DNA from: an uncultured Flammeovirgaceae bacterium
GTDB taxonomy: Bacteria > Bacteroidota > Bacteroidia > Cytophagales > Cyclobacteriaceae
Assembly (NCBI GenBank): GCA_946886805.1
Contig: CAMPJM010000294.1
Coordinates: 1 to 5,670, forward strand
Length of the DNA: 5,670 nt
Direction of reading: 5' to 3'
This document shows positions 1 through 5,668 of this stretch, one piece after another. Made by a program: the position numbers and the translations under genes. How positions within the stretch are numbered: the stretch's first letter is position 1; each line of letters opens with the position of its first letter. The notes beneath the pieces are model-generated. The model did not search any database. It had not been told where the DNA came from and was given only the letters and a program-made list of their open reading frames with translations.

Positions 1-37
1 TTATGATATTGTATTTCCTTTAGTCCTTTAAAATATT

Positions 38-45
38 TAATTTTG
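38..45 (+). promoter_or_regulatory. candidate Bacteroidota -7 promoter element for icd
   Basis: The octamer TAATTTTG matches the TAnnTTTG -7 consensus of the Bacteroidota primary sigma factor and lies about 80 bases before the icd start. The matching -33 TTTG box is not clear. The nearest candidate, TTG at 9-11, is about 26 bases upstream, further than usual. A start just after this box would leave a 5' leader of roughly 70 bases containing a small hairpin (TGCCA 49-53 with TGGCA 59-63). This is a motif match only. Confidence 0.4.
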
Positions 46-125
46 CATTGCCAACGAATGGCATTGGCTATACAAAATTAACTAAAAACTAGTTTCATAA
101 TTTATACCGATTAATCAAGAAAAGC

Positions 126-1391
126 ATGAGTGAACAAAAAATAACCATTAGTAACGGAAAGCTTAATGTGCCGGATCAACCAACTATCCCTTTTATTGAA
201 GGAGATGGCATAGGAGTAGATATTTGGCCGGCGTCAAGATTAGTATTTGACAAAGCTGTTGAAAAAGCATACGGTGGAAAAAGAAAGATCGAGTGGAAAG
301 AAGTGTATGCCGGGGAAAAATCTTACAATAAGAATGGAAGCTGGCTTCCTGAAGAAACGTTAGCAGATTTCCGTAGTTATTTAGTAGGTATAAAAGGACC
401 TCTTACAACTCCTGTTGGTGGTGGCATCCGTTCTCTTAATGTGGCCCTTCGCCAGGAATTGGATCTTTACAGCTGTGTAAGACCTGTTAGATGGTTTAAG
501 GGTGTGCCTTCTCCTGTAAAAGCACCTGGAAAAACTGATATGGTGATTTTCAGAGAAAACACTGAAGATATCTACGCTGGTATCGAATTTATGGCCGGTA
601 CTCCGGAAGCAGATAAAATTAAAAATTTCCTTAAGAATGAGATGGGAGTAAATAAAATACGATTCCCTGAGACTTCTTCAATAGGAATTAAGCCAGTATC
701 TCAGGAAGGTACTGAAAGATTGGTGAGAGCAGCAATAAAATATGCTATCGATAATAAAAAGCCTTCTGTTACTCTTGTGCATAAAGGTAATATCATGAAA
801 TTTACCGAAGGTGCTTTTAAAACCTGGGGATATGAATTAGCAGAAAGAGAATTTGGCGATAAAGTCTTCACCTGGGCTCAGTATGATAAAATTGTAGCCG
901 AAAAAGGAAAAGCAGAAGCTGATGCAAATCAAAACCAGGCAGAGAAAGCTGGTAAGATCATAGTAAAAGATTCAATTGCGGATGCTTTCCTTCAGCAGAT
1001 CTTGTTAAGACCTGACGAATATTCTGTAGTAGCTACTTTGAACTTGAATGGTGACTATATATCAGATGCTCTTGCAGCTATTGTAGGTGGTATTGGTATT
1101 GCACCAGGCGCGAACATTAATTATGTAACAGGCCATGCAATATTTGAAGCTACTCACGGTACCGCTCCAAAGTATGCCGGTCAGGATAAAGTAAATCCAG
1201 GCTCTGTAATTCTTTCTGGTGCTATGATGCTTGAATACATGGGATGGCAAGAAGCGGCTGATCTTATTTATAGAGGATTAGAAGAGTCAATAGCTGATAA
1301 AAAAGTGACCTACGATTTTGAAAGGCAAATGGAAGGAGCAACTTTATTAAAAACTTCTGAATTTGCTCAGGTTATTGTTGATAAAATGTAA
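126..1391 (+). CDS. icd: NADP-dependent isocitrate dehydrogenase
   Basis: This cytoplasmic TCA-cycle enzyme oxidatively decarboxylates isocitrate to 2-oxoglutarate and reduces NADP+. The 421-residue product is full length for the E. coli-type homodimeric family (about 416 residues). Substrate residues are visible by comparison with E. coli Icd: S103, N105 and R109 in RSLNVALRQ, then R119, R143 and Y150 ([11 protein letters not shown]), and K220. Metal-binding aspartates fit D286, D310 and D314 (LNGDYISDA). K349 and Y350 in HGTAPKY plus Y396 and R400 in VTYDFER are the residues that favour NADP over NAD. S103 corresponds to the serine phosphorylated by AceK in E. coli; no aceK is present here. 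Before HAIFEATHG there is a roughly two-residue insertion relative to E. coli. The ATG at 126 gives the expected N-terminus. A purine-rich stretch precedes it, but there is no clear Shine-Dalgarno. The gene is probably monocistronic, since a terminator follows. Confidence 0.97.
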   Translation: MSEQKITISNGKLNVPDQPTIPFIEGDGIGVDIWPASRLVFDKAVEKAYGGKRKIEWKEVYAGEKSYNKNGSWLPEETLADFRSYLVGIKGPLTTPVGGGIRSLNVALRQELDLYSCVRPVRWFKGVPSPVKAPGKTDMVIFRENTEDIYAGIEFMAGTPEADKIKNFLKNEMGVNKIRFPETSSIGIKPVSQEGTERLVRAAIKYAIDNKKPSVTLVHKGNIMKFTEGAFKTWGYELAEREFGDKVFTWAQYDKIVAEKGKAEADANQNQAEKAGKIIVKDSIADAFLQQILLRPDEYSVVATLNLNGDYISDALAAIVGGIGIAPGANINYVTGHAIFEATHGTAPKYAGQDKVNPGSVILSGAMMLEYMGWQEAADLIYRGLEESIADKKVTYDFERQMEGATLLKTSEFAQVIVDKM

Positions 1392-1443
1392 ATAATAGTC
1401 TTTGTCAAGCCTGAAAAGCTTTTCAAAAATTCAATTCTTTATT

Positions 1444-1487
1444 GAGAGCCTGTTTTTGCCCTTTTCGGTGATGCAGGCTTTCTTTTT
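1444..1487 (+). terminator. intrinsic terminator after icd
   Basis: GAGAGCCTG (1444-1452) pairs with CAGGCTTTC (1474-1482), giving a nine-base-pair stem with one G-U pair and a loop of about 21 bases. A run of five T follows at 1483-1487. This stem plus U-tract on the + strand, 52 bases after the icd stop, should separate icd from the genes that follow. A second AAGCCTG copy at 1407-1413 could pair with the same right arm. Confidence 0.75.
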
Positions 1488-1511
1488 ACATATTCATTTA
1501 AAAATTGAGAG

Positions 1512-2141
1512 ATGAATTTTTTCCTCCCTTTATTCCCTCTAAACTTAGTTGCCTTTCCGGGGGAGAGTTTAAACCTGCATATTTTTGAACCAAGGTATAA
1601 GCAGCTTATACAGGACTGTCTAGCGTCAAAATCTAATTTCGGTATTCCTTCTTTTGTACATAATACCATTGAATTCGGCACCGAAATGGAAATTAAAGAG
1701 ATCGTAAAGGAATATGATGATGGTAGGCTGGATATTAAAACAGTTGGTAAGGCTATCATTAAAATAGAGAAATTTATCAATCCGATTGAAAAAAAGCTTT
1801 ATGCAGGAGGCGAGGTTAGCCATAGAAAGGAGATCCAGGATAGCGATCCTCAAGTTTGGGATGAAATGATTTTAATGATCAAGGAACTATATAAATCTCT
1901 TAATATGGTGGAGGATGTGAAAGTGGAGGCAGACACAAAAGCTTATGACATAGGACACCATGTGGGTTTATCTATTGAACAGGAATATGAACTCATCCAG
2001 ATAGAAAGTGAAACTAAAAGACAGATTTTTATAACAGATCATTTAAAAAAGTCCATTCCTGTGGTTCGGAACATGGAAAAAACAAAAGAAAGAGTTAAAT
2101 TGAATGGTCATTTCAAGCATTTTGACCCTTTGAACTTTTAA
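1512..2141 (+). CDS. LON peptidase substrate-binding domain protein (no protease part)
   Basis: The 209-residue product begins with LPLFPLNLVAFPGESLNLHI followed by FEPRYKQLIQDCL (about residues 5-37). This is the hallmark of the N-terminal substrate-recognition domain of Lon protease (PF02190 family). It has no AAA+ ATPase motif and no Ser-Lys protease domain, so it is one of the stand-alone LON-domain proteins common in bacteria. Their biochemical role is not established; substrate or peptide binding is inferred from the domain. No signal peptide or membrane segment is visible, so it is probably cytoplasmic. The C-terminal half (from about residue 110) is helical and charged, ending in a basic stretch with KKSIPVVRNMEKTKERVKLN. 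The ATG at 1512 puts the domain motif at the very N-terminus, which supports this start. nuoA follows after 46 bases without a visible terminator, so co-transcription with the nuo genes is plausible. Confidence 0.87.
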   Translation: MNFFLPLFPLNLVAFPGESLNLHIFEPRYKQLIQDCLASKSNFGIPSFVHNTIEFGTEMEIKEIVKEYDDGRLDIKTVGKAIIKIEKFINPIEKKLYAGGEVSHRKEIQDSDPQVWDEMILMIKELYKSLNMVEDVKVEADTKAYDIGHHVGLSIEQEYELIQIESETKRQIFITDHLKKSIPVVRNMEKTKERVKLNGHFKHFDPLNF

Positions 2142-2187
2142 TTTTAATATTTGATCACAGAAGCTTTACCTTTTATTAAATGAATCA

Positions 2188-2679
2188 ATGCCAGTAACAG
2201 CAATTTCGGGTTTCGGAGAAATATTATTGTTTATCGTTGGAGCTATTATTTTTATAGTTGGCGGATTGTTAACCGCTTACTTGATAAGACCAAATCGCCC
2301 GAATGTTGAGAAAAATACTTCTTATGAATGTGGAGAAGATCCAACAGGTACAGCTTGGGGACAATTTAACATCAGGTTTTATATTATAGCCCTTATATTT
2401 ATTCTTTTTGATGTGGAAATAGTATTTTTATTTCCTTGGGCTACAGTTTTCGGGGATAAGACGTTGGTTGATGGTACAAACGGTCTATGGGGATGGTTTG
2501 CAATTATTGAAATGATGATTTTTATTTTGATCCTGGCTTTGGGGCTTGCGTACGCCTGGGCTAAAGGAGATCTCGATTGGGTAAAACCGCAAATTGTGAA
2601 GCCCGACTTCAAAGGAAAGGTGCCGGATCATCTGTATGAAGAGCTTAATAGGAAGATGGAATTTCGAAATGAAAAGTAA
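2188..2679 (+). CDS. nuoA: NADH-quinone oxidoreductase subunit A (complex I, ND3-like)
   Basis: NuoA is a small membrane-arm subunit of respiratory complex I (NADH:quinone oxidoreductase) at the junction with the peripheral arm. The 163-residue protein has three predicted transmembrane helices at about residues 9-33, 64-88 and 101-124. The conserved loop [20 protein letters not shown] includes C48, the equivalent of the ND3 loop cysteine. The next motif is [22 protein letters not shown], in which D75 and E77 match the acidic pair of helix 2; E108 in helix 3 is the third typical acidic residue. The C-terminal tail of about 35 residues is longer than in E. coli NuoA and charged. The ATG at 2188 is preferred because it starts just before the first helix; a nearby ATG at 2180 is in another frame. 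nuoB does not follow directly but comes after a 372-base repeat-filled spacer, which is unusual for this operon. Confidence 0.96.
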   Translation: MPVTAISGFGEILLFIVGAIIFIVGGLLTAYLIRPNRPNVEKNTSYECGEDPTGTAWGQFNIRFYIIALIFILFDVEIVFLFPWATVFGDKTLVDGTNGLWGWFAIIEMMIFILILALGLAYAWAKGDLDWVKPQIVKPDFKGKVPDHLYEELNRKMEFRNEK

Positions 2680-2706
2680 GAAATCAGGAGTTGGAAGCGG
2701 GAAGAC

Positions 2707-2767
2707 TTCAAAGTTCAAAGTTTAAAGTTTAAAGTTTAAAGTTTAAAGTTCAAGTTTAAGTTTAAGG
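2707..2767. repeat. tandem heptamer array changing to hexamers
   Basis: Six near-perfect copies of a seven-base unit (CAAAGTT or TAAAGTT, with the G at 2713, 2720, 2727, 2734, 2741 and 2748) pass directly into three six-base units (AAGTTT, with the G at 2754, 2760 and 2766). The tract starts 28 bases after the nuoA stop. It cannot be coding in any useful sense and looks like a slippage-prone simple-sequence repeat. Its effect on nuoB expression, if any, is unknown. Confidence 0.85.
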
Positions 2768-2788
2768 TTAATTCAAATGGTCCTAATC

Positions 2789-2811
2789 GCGGTGAATGGA
2801 AAAATCACCGC
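2789..2811. repeat. 7-bp perfect hairpin in the nuoA-nuoB spacer
   Basis: GCGGTGA (2789-2795) is complementary to TCACCGC (2805-2811) with a nine-base purine-rich loop. No T-tract follows on the + strand, so it is not a standard terminator. It sits eight bases before the two REP-like units and may belong to the same repeat element. Confidence 0.55.
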
Positions 2812-2818
2812 TACTACA

Positions 2819-2896
2819 TGCCCCAGAGGGGCAATCTGTTTATAGAAAAACCTCAACAATTGGAATACGCTCCGTAGGTGCGTTCTGTTAATTGAG
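2819..2896. repeat. two tandem REP-like hairpin units, 49-base period
   Basis: Unit one has stem TGCCCC (2819-2824), loop AGA and stem GGGGCA (2828-2833). Unit two has stem ACGCTCC (2867-2873), loop GTA and stem GGTGCGT (2877-2883), with one T-T mismatch. In both units TCTGTT follows the loop centre at the same distance (2835-2840 and 2884-2889). Aligning 2820-2847 with 2869-2896 gives 19 of 28 identical bases. The layout, a GC-rich short hairpin plus a conserved flank repeated in tandem, is that of REP/BIME sequences mobilised by RAYT-type transposases. No RAYT gene is in the window, so the family assignment is inference. Confidence 0.6.
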
Positions 2897-3001
2897 AGTG
2901 CAAGTTAGAAATTTCAAAATCGAAAGGAATACGGGGGCATGTTTGGAATTACGTCTCTGAATTTTAATCGAACGGGAGGTAGAGTAGATAAGATAATTCA
3001 T

Positions 3002-3029
3002 CAATCATCAATCATCAATCATCAATCAC
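3002..3029. repeat. CAATCAT heptamer array upstream of nuoB
   Basis: Three full CAATCAT units (3002-3008, 3009-3015, 3016-3022) and a fourth differing in its last base (3023-3029) run up to 22 bases before the nuoB ATG. They are followed by the quasi-repetitive AT-rich stretch AATTTATAATTCATAATTT. There is no Shine-Dalgarno between the array and the start codon. The array would lie in the nuoB mRNA leader or promoter region. Confidence 0.8.
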
Positions 3030-3051
3030 AATTTATAATTCATAATTTCGC

Positions 3052-3570
3052 ATGGGTTTATTAGATCAAAAGTTTGGACAGGGGGGCATCATCGTTACTA
3101 AAGTGGATGATCTTATCAACTGGGCGAGATTGTCATCATTGTGGCCGATGGGTTTTGGTATCGCTTGTTGTGCAATAGAAATGATGTCAGCCTATGCTTC
3201 CGGTTATGATTTGGATAGATTTGGGGTTATACCACGGCCTTCACCACGCCAGTCAGATGTTATGATAGTGGCTGGCACTGTTACTTTTAAAATGGCCGAC
3301 AGACTTAGAAGGTTGTATGAACAAATGGCCGAGCCCCGGTATGTTATCAGCATGGGTTCTTGTTCCAATTGTGGAGGTCCTTATTGGGAGCACGGGTACC
3401 ACGTTGTGAAAGGGGTGGACAGAATAATTCCGGTTGATGTGTATGTACCGGGTTGTCCGCCGAGACCGGAAGCATTAATTGGCGGGTTTTTGAAGTTGCA
3501 GGAAAAAATTCGAAATGAAACATTAATGGCGCCCAAGGCTTTGGAAAGGTTAATGAAGCAGGAAGCGTAA
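3052..3570 (+). CDS. nuoB: NADH-quinone oxidoreductase subunit B (complex I, N2 cluster)
   Basis: NuoB (PSST/20 kDa subunit) carries the [4Fe-4S] cluster N2, which passes electrons to quinone at the base of the peripheral arm of complex I. The 172-residue protein contains the four expected cluster ligands: the tandem C39-C40 in [11 protein letters not shown]104 in GSCSNCGG and C135 in [10 protein letters not shown]107 is an additional cysteine in the GSCSNCGG loop, which to my recollection is common in Bacteroidota homologues. The conserved [18 protein letters not shown] stretch (about residues 61-78) is intact. There are no transmembrane segments, so it is a peripheral protein on the cytoplasmic side. 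The ATG at 3052 gives a normal N-terminus and has no Shine-Dalgarno. A 372-base repeat-rich gap separates it from nuoA, and a GNAT gene rather than nuoC follows it 16 bases later. Confidence 0.97.
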   Translation: MGLLDQKFGQGGIIVTKVDDLINWARLSSLWPMGFGIACCAIEMMSAYASGYDLDRFGVIPRPSPRQSDVMIVAGTVTFKMADRLRRLYEQMAEPRYVISMGSCSNCGGPYWEHGYHVVKGVDRIIPVDVYVPGCPPRPEALIGGFLKLQEKIRNETLMAPKALERLMKQEA

Positions 3571-3586
3571 TTTTTCGACACCTCAA

Positions 3587-4120
3587 ATGAATAAAACCCA
3601 AAGATTGCATTTAAGAGAAGTAAAATTATCTGATTTATCTGCTGTTCATCAACTTCATTCATTCCCTGAGGTCGATCAATATAATACCTTGGGAATTCCC
3701 GAAAGTGAATCGGTTACCGAAGAAATATTAAGTACCTGGATAAATAACGGAAAAGCCTTGCCAAGGAATGAATATGTTTTTGTTATCGAGTCTTTTGAGG
3801 AAGAATTTATTGGATTAATTGCTTTAACCGCTATTAGGCCCAAATTTAAATCTGCAAAAATCTGGTATAAATTGCATCCGGATCATTGGGGAAAAGGATT
3901 TGCTACTGAAGCTTTAAAAAAAATAATAGAATTTGGCTTTCAAAATCTTCAGCTACACAGGTTGGAAGCGGGATGCGCGGTAGATAATATTGCTTCTTAT
4001 AAAGTAATGGAAAAAGCAGGGATGATAAAAGAAGGAGGAAAAAGGAAAGTGCTTCCCATTAGGGGGCAATGGGTAGACAATTATGAATTTGCTATATTGG
4101 AAAGTGACCCGGGGCCTTAA
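3587..4120 (+). CDS. GNAT-family N-acetyltransferase, RimJ/RimL-like
   Basis: The 177-residue product fits the GNAT fold of the RimJ/RimL (Acetyltransf_3) type, which transfers acetyl from acetyl-CoA to an amino group. The N-terminus RLHLREVKLSDL (6-17) is the usual first strand and helix. The acetyl-CoA binding motif A is HPDHWGKGFATEALKKII (97-114), with the Q/RxxGxG/A loop represented by WGKGFA. A further family signature is DNIASYKVMEKAGMIKEG (133-150). Proteins of this subgroup acetylate ribosomal protein N-termini, antibiotics or small amines; the substrate here cannot be told from sequence. The gene starts 16 bases after nuoB and ends 166 bases before nuoC, so it interrupts the nuo operon and probably shares its transcript. 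Nothing links it functionally to complex I. It may be a cargo gene that entered together with the neighbouring inverted repeat, but that is speculation. Confidence 0.9.
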   Translation: MNKTQRLHLREVKLSDLSAVHQLHSFPEVDQYNTLGIPESESVTEEILSTWINNGKALPRNEYVFVIESFEEEFIGLIALTAIRPKFKSAKIWYKLHPDHWGKGFATEALKKIIEFGFQNLQLHRLEAGCAVDNIASYKVMEKAGMIKEGGKRKVLPIRGQWVDNYEFAILESDPGP

Positions 4121-4146
4121 AGATTTTGAGTTAAAAAGAACTGTAA

Positions 4147-4243
4147 AGACTTCCGAAGTTTTATAAATTTATATTTCAGCGTTTCAATCAACATCCAACG
4201 ATGGAAATAATGCCTACTTATCGGCACGAAACTTCGGAAGTCT
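4147..4243. repeat. perfect 15-bp inverted repeat around a 67-base spacer
   Basis: AGACTTCCGAAGTTT (4147-4161) is the exact reverse complement of AAACTTCGGAAGTCT (4229-4243). Each arm contains its own near-palindrome (ACTTC, one base, GAAGT), so it could fold alone or with the other arm. The spacer begins with a 12-base palindrome, TATAAATTTATA (4162-4173). The element fills most of the gap between the GNAT gene and nuoC. No T-tract follows and no clear target-site duplication flanks it. A REP/MITE-type insertion or a structured operon-internal RNA are both possible. Confidence 0.8.
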
Positions 4244-4286
4244 GAAGTAATATTAGAAGCAGAAGATTATATTAAAATAGCTGATT

Positions 4287-4784
4287 ATGAATTTTGAAGA
4301 AATAGTAAATCTGATAAAGGAGGAAATAGGACAGGAAATTATTATTGATGTTGATTTAAAGGCAACTCCTCAAGCGGTTATTGTTTCTGCTGAAAATCTC
4401 GTAAAAATTTGCAGCTTTTTATATACTGACGAAAATGTGTATTTTGACAGCCTGAGCTGCATTACAGGTATTGATAATGGTCCGGACACCAATACCATGG
4501 AAGTTATTTATAACCTATATTCCATTCCTTACAATCACCATTTAATGATCAAGGTTGTTTTGAGAAGGAATAAGGAGGAAGAGCCAATGCCGGAAATTCC
4601 TACAGTAAGCACCATCTGGAAAACAGCAAATTGGCATGAAAGGGAAATATTTGATTTACTAGGAATTAAGTTTACGGGGCATCCAGATTTACGTAGAATT
4701 TTGCTTCCAGCAGATTGGGAGGGACATCCTTTGAGGAAGGACTACAAGAATATGGAAATTTACCATGGAATAGTGGTTGATTGA
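4287..4784 (+). CDS. nuoC: NADH-quinone oxidoreductase subunit C (complex I, 30 kDa)
   Basis: NuoC is the 30-kDa peripheral-arm subunit of complex I that packs against NuoD and NuoB near the quinone site. The 165-residue protein carries the family signature EREIFDLLGIKFTGHPDLRR followed by ILLPADWEGHPLRKDY (residues 118-153), complete and unmodified. It is a separate NuoC and not a NuoCD fusion: the frame ends at a TGA immediately followed by an in-frame TAG (4782-4787), only a dozen residues after the signature. The ATG at 4287 gives a normal-length N-terminus; a weak purine run precedes it but there is no good Shine-Dalgarno. nuoD, its usual next neighbour, does not occur in the remaining 886 bases. 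An inverted-repeat element begins 19 bases after the stop. Confidence 0.96.
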   Translation: MNFEEIVNLIKEEIGQEIIIDVDLKATPQAVIVSAENLVKICSFLYTDENVYFDSLSCITGIDNGPDTNTMEVIYNLYSIPYNHHLMIKVVLRRNKEEEPMPEIPTVSTIWKTANWHEREIFDLLGIKFTGHPDLRRILLPADWEGHPLRKDYKNMEIYHGIVVD

Positions 4785-4803
4785 TAGTTAAGGGCTTGTA
4801 ATA

Positions 4804-4949
4804 AAATAACTTGTACATTTATACTTGTTTTTTTGCCCTTTCTCTTCGTTGTGATCCGCCAGCTGGCGGATACATAGCTTTGGCTATCCGCATATTTCCA
4901 CGCCTTGATAAAGAACAAAAAAACTACCTCTAATTTGTACAACTTATTT
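4804..4949. mobile_element. MITE-like inverted-repeat element with nested palindromes
   Basis: AAATAACTTGTACA (4804-4817) and TGTACAACTTATTT (4936-4949) are complementary at 13 of 14 positions. Inside them GTTTTTTTG (4827-4835) and CAAAAAAAC (4916-4924) are a perfect nine-base inverted repeat. The centre holds the perfect 18-base palindrome ATCCGCCAGCTGGCGGAT (4854-4871) and a small hairpin, ATAGC (4874-4878) with GCTAT (4883-4887). The second ATCCGC at 4886-4891 could also pair with GCGGAT at 4866-4871. The stretch carries no convincing gene. Weak similarity of the flanks just outside (TTAAGG near 4788 and the complement of CTAAGG near 4961) suggests the true ends may lie somewhat further out. 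Non-autonomous transposon remnant is the favoured reading; a long structured RNA or bidirectional terminator is the alternative. Confidence 0.6.
4854..4871. repeat. perfect 18-bp palindrome
   Basis: ATCCGCCAGCTGGCGGAT is identical to its own reverse complement and is much richer in GC than the DNA around it. It lies at the heart of the inverted-repeat element and has the look of a REP-type core or a dyad protein-binding site. It is 70 bases past the nuoC stop and 201 bases before the antitoxin start, so it is unlikely to be the operator of the toxin-antitoxin pair. Confidence 0.85.
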
Positions 4950-5072
4950 CGCAACAGGTTCTAAGGAAAAGATAAATTTTTTTTAATTAGAATTTTTTAG
5001 TCGCTATATTAGTTTTTACTTAAAAAATAAAACCTCGCCCATTTTACATTATTAAGTTTTAAAAGGATAAAT
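4950..5072. other. AT-rich spacer, presumed toxin-antitoxin promoter region
   Basis: This stretch between the inverted-repeat element and the antitoxin gene contains long A and T runs (a T8 run near 4977-4984) and no gene. I found no clear TAnnTTTG promoter match and no convincing operator dyad. A promoter for the toxin-antitoxin pair is expected here from the context only. Confidence 0.3.
5063..5067 (+). promoter_or_regulatory. possible Shine-Dalgarno sequence for the antitoxin gene
   Basis: AAGGA lies five bases before the ATG at 5073. None of the other genes in the window has a comparably good match, and Bacteroidota genes generally lack one. This may simply be chance, or it may reflect a gene acquired from elsewhere. 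Confidence 0.4.
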
Positions 5073-5276
5073 ATGAACGATCTAAGTCTTTATAATAAGA
5101 TAATTTCCTTGCCAGAACATCTCAAGAATGAAGTTCAGGATTTTATTGATTTTTTACAGACGAAGCAACCTCAGGAAGACAATAAGAAACGACGAACCTT
5201 TGGATATTTAAAAGGAAAAATTAAAATGAACGATGATTTTGATGATCCAATTGAAGACTTTAAAGACTACATGTAG
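5073..5276 (+). CDS. DUF2281/VapB-type antitoxin
   Basis: The 67-residue acidic protein matches the small DUF2281-type antitoxins found next to PIN toxins. The N-terminal part, LYNKIISLPEHLKNEVQDFI (residues 6-25), is a helical segment typical of this family. The C-terminal part, RRTFGYLKGKIKMNDDFDDP then IEDFKDYM (40-67), is the characteristic toxin-neutralising tail in which a conserved Phe-Gly, a DFD and a final DYM-type ending recur. No helix-turn-helix or ribbon-helix-helix DNA-binding motif is obvious, so autoregulation is uncertain. The ATG at 5073 follows an AAGGA sequence. The TAG stop shares its last base with the GTG start of the toxin gene, which implies translational coupling. 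It would bind and inhibit the PIN ribonuclease encoded next. Confidence 0.85.
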   Translation: MNDLSLYNKIISLPEHLKNEVQDFIDFLQTKQPQEDNKKRRTFGYLKGKIKMNDDFDDPIEDFKDYM

Positions 5277-5668
5277 TGCAGAGTAGTTACCTCCTTGATA
5301 CACATGCGATACTCTGGTTCTTAAACGGAGATAACAAGCTATCCAAAAAAGCACGAATGACTATCATGGAACCAGAGCATAAATGCTATTTGAGCATGGC
5401 CTCTCTATGGGAGATAGCTATAAAAGTAAGAATTGGAAAGCTCAGTCTGGATTTTGAATTGGGGGATTTTTCTAATTATCTTCCTGAGAATAATATAGAA
5501 ATTATTCCAATAGCTTTTGAGCATATGCAGCAAATCTTGCAATTAGAAGATTACCATGGAGATCCTTTTGATAAAATAATTATTGCACAAGCGATTGTTG
5601 AAGGATTAACAGTTATTTCAAAGGATGAAAACTTTAGCAAATACAAAAAAATTAAACTTTTGTGGTGA
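5276..5668 (+). CDS. VapC-family PIN-domain ribonuclease toxin
   Basis: The 130-residue protein is a full-length single PIN domain, the Mg2+-dependent ribonuclease toxin of type II VapBC modules, which usually arrests translation by cutting tRNA or rRNA. The acidic active-site residues are all present: D8 in YLLDTHAILWFL, E46 in SLWEIAIKVRIGKL, D99 in HGDPFDKIIIAQA (D96 nearby) and D117 in VISKDENF. The pattern is that of the LLDTHxxLW subgroup commonly paired with DUF2281-type antitoxins. The start is a GTG at 5276 overlapping the antitoxin TAG by one base. No in-frame ATG exists before the first active-site aspartate, so GTG is required. The TGA ends two bases before the window edge, so a terminator or downstream nuoD cannot be seen. 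All catalytic residues being intact suggests a functional toxin, but the RNA target is unknown. Confidence 0.93.
   Translation: MQSSYLLDTHAILWFLNGDNKLSKKARMTIMEPEHKCYLSMASLWEIAIKVRIGKLSLDFELGDFSNYLPENNIEIIPIAFEHMQQILQLEDYHGDPFDKIIIAQAIVEGLTVISKDENFSKYKKIKLLW

Noticed and set aside
1439..1853. Minus-strand open frames of 113 and 75 codons
   Set aside because: They are shadows of the LON-domain gene, which has clear family motifs on the + strand.
2150..2187. TAnnTTTG promoter before nuoA (TAATATTTG)
   Set aside because: The spacing between TA and TTTG is three bases instead of two and there is no -33 box, so it is not supported.
2680..3051. CRISPR array in the nuoA-nuoB spacer
   Set aside because: The repeats are 6-7 bases in direct tandem without spacers, and the two hairpin units are only two diverged copies. 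There are no cas genes nearby.
4147..4243. Intrinsic terminator of the GNAT gene
   Set aside because: The stem is long and perfect, but the loop is 67 bases and no T-tract follows the right arm, so it does not fit a standard terminator.
4147..4243. Target-site duplication around the inverted repeat
   Set aside because: The flanks (ending CTGTAA and starting GAAGTA) show no convincing direct repeat.
4201..4245. A 14-codon open frame (starting MEIMPTYRHE, ending TSEV) running through the right arm of the 4147-4243 inverted repeat
   Set aside because: Too short, no ribosome binding site, and its end is set by the repeat arm. Most likely chance, although its presence in all copies of the repeat would be worth knowing.
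4760..4954. Open frame of 64 codons on the minus strand across the inverted-repeat element
   Set aside because: It overlaps the nuoC end and is made of palindrome and A/T-run sequence, with no recognisable protein features.
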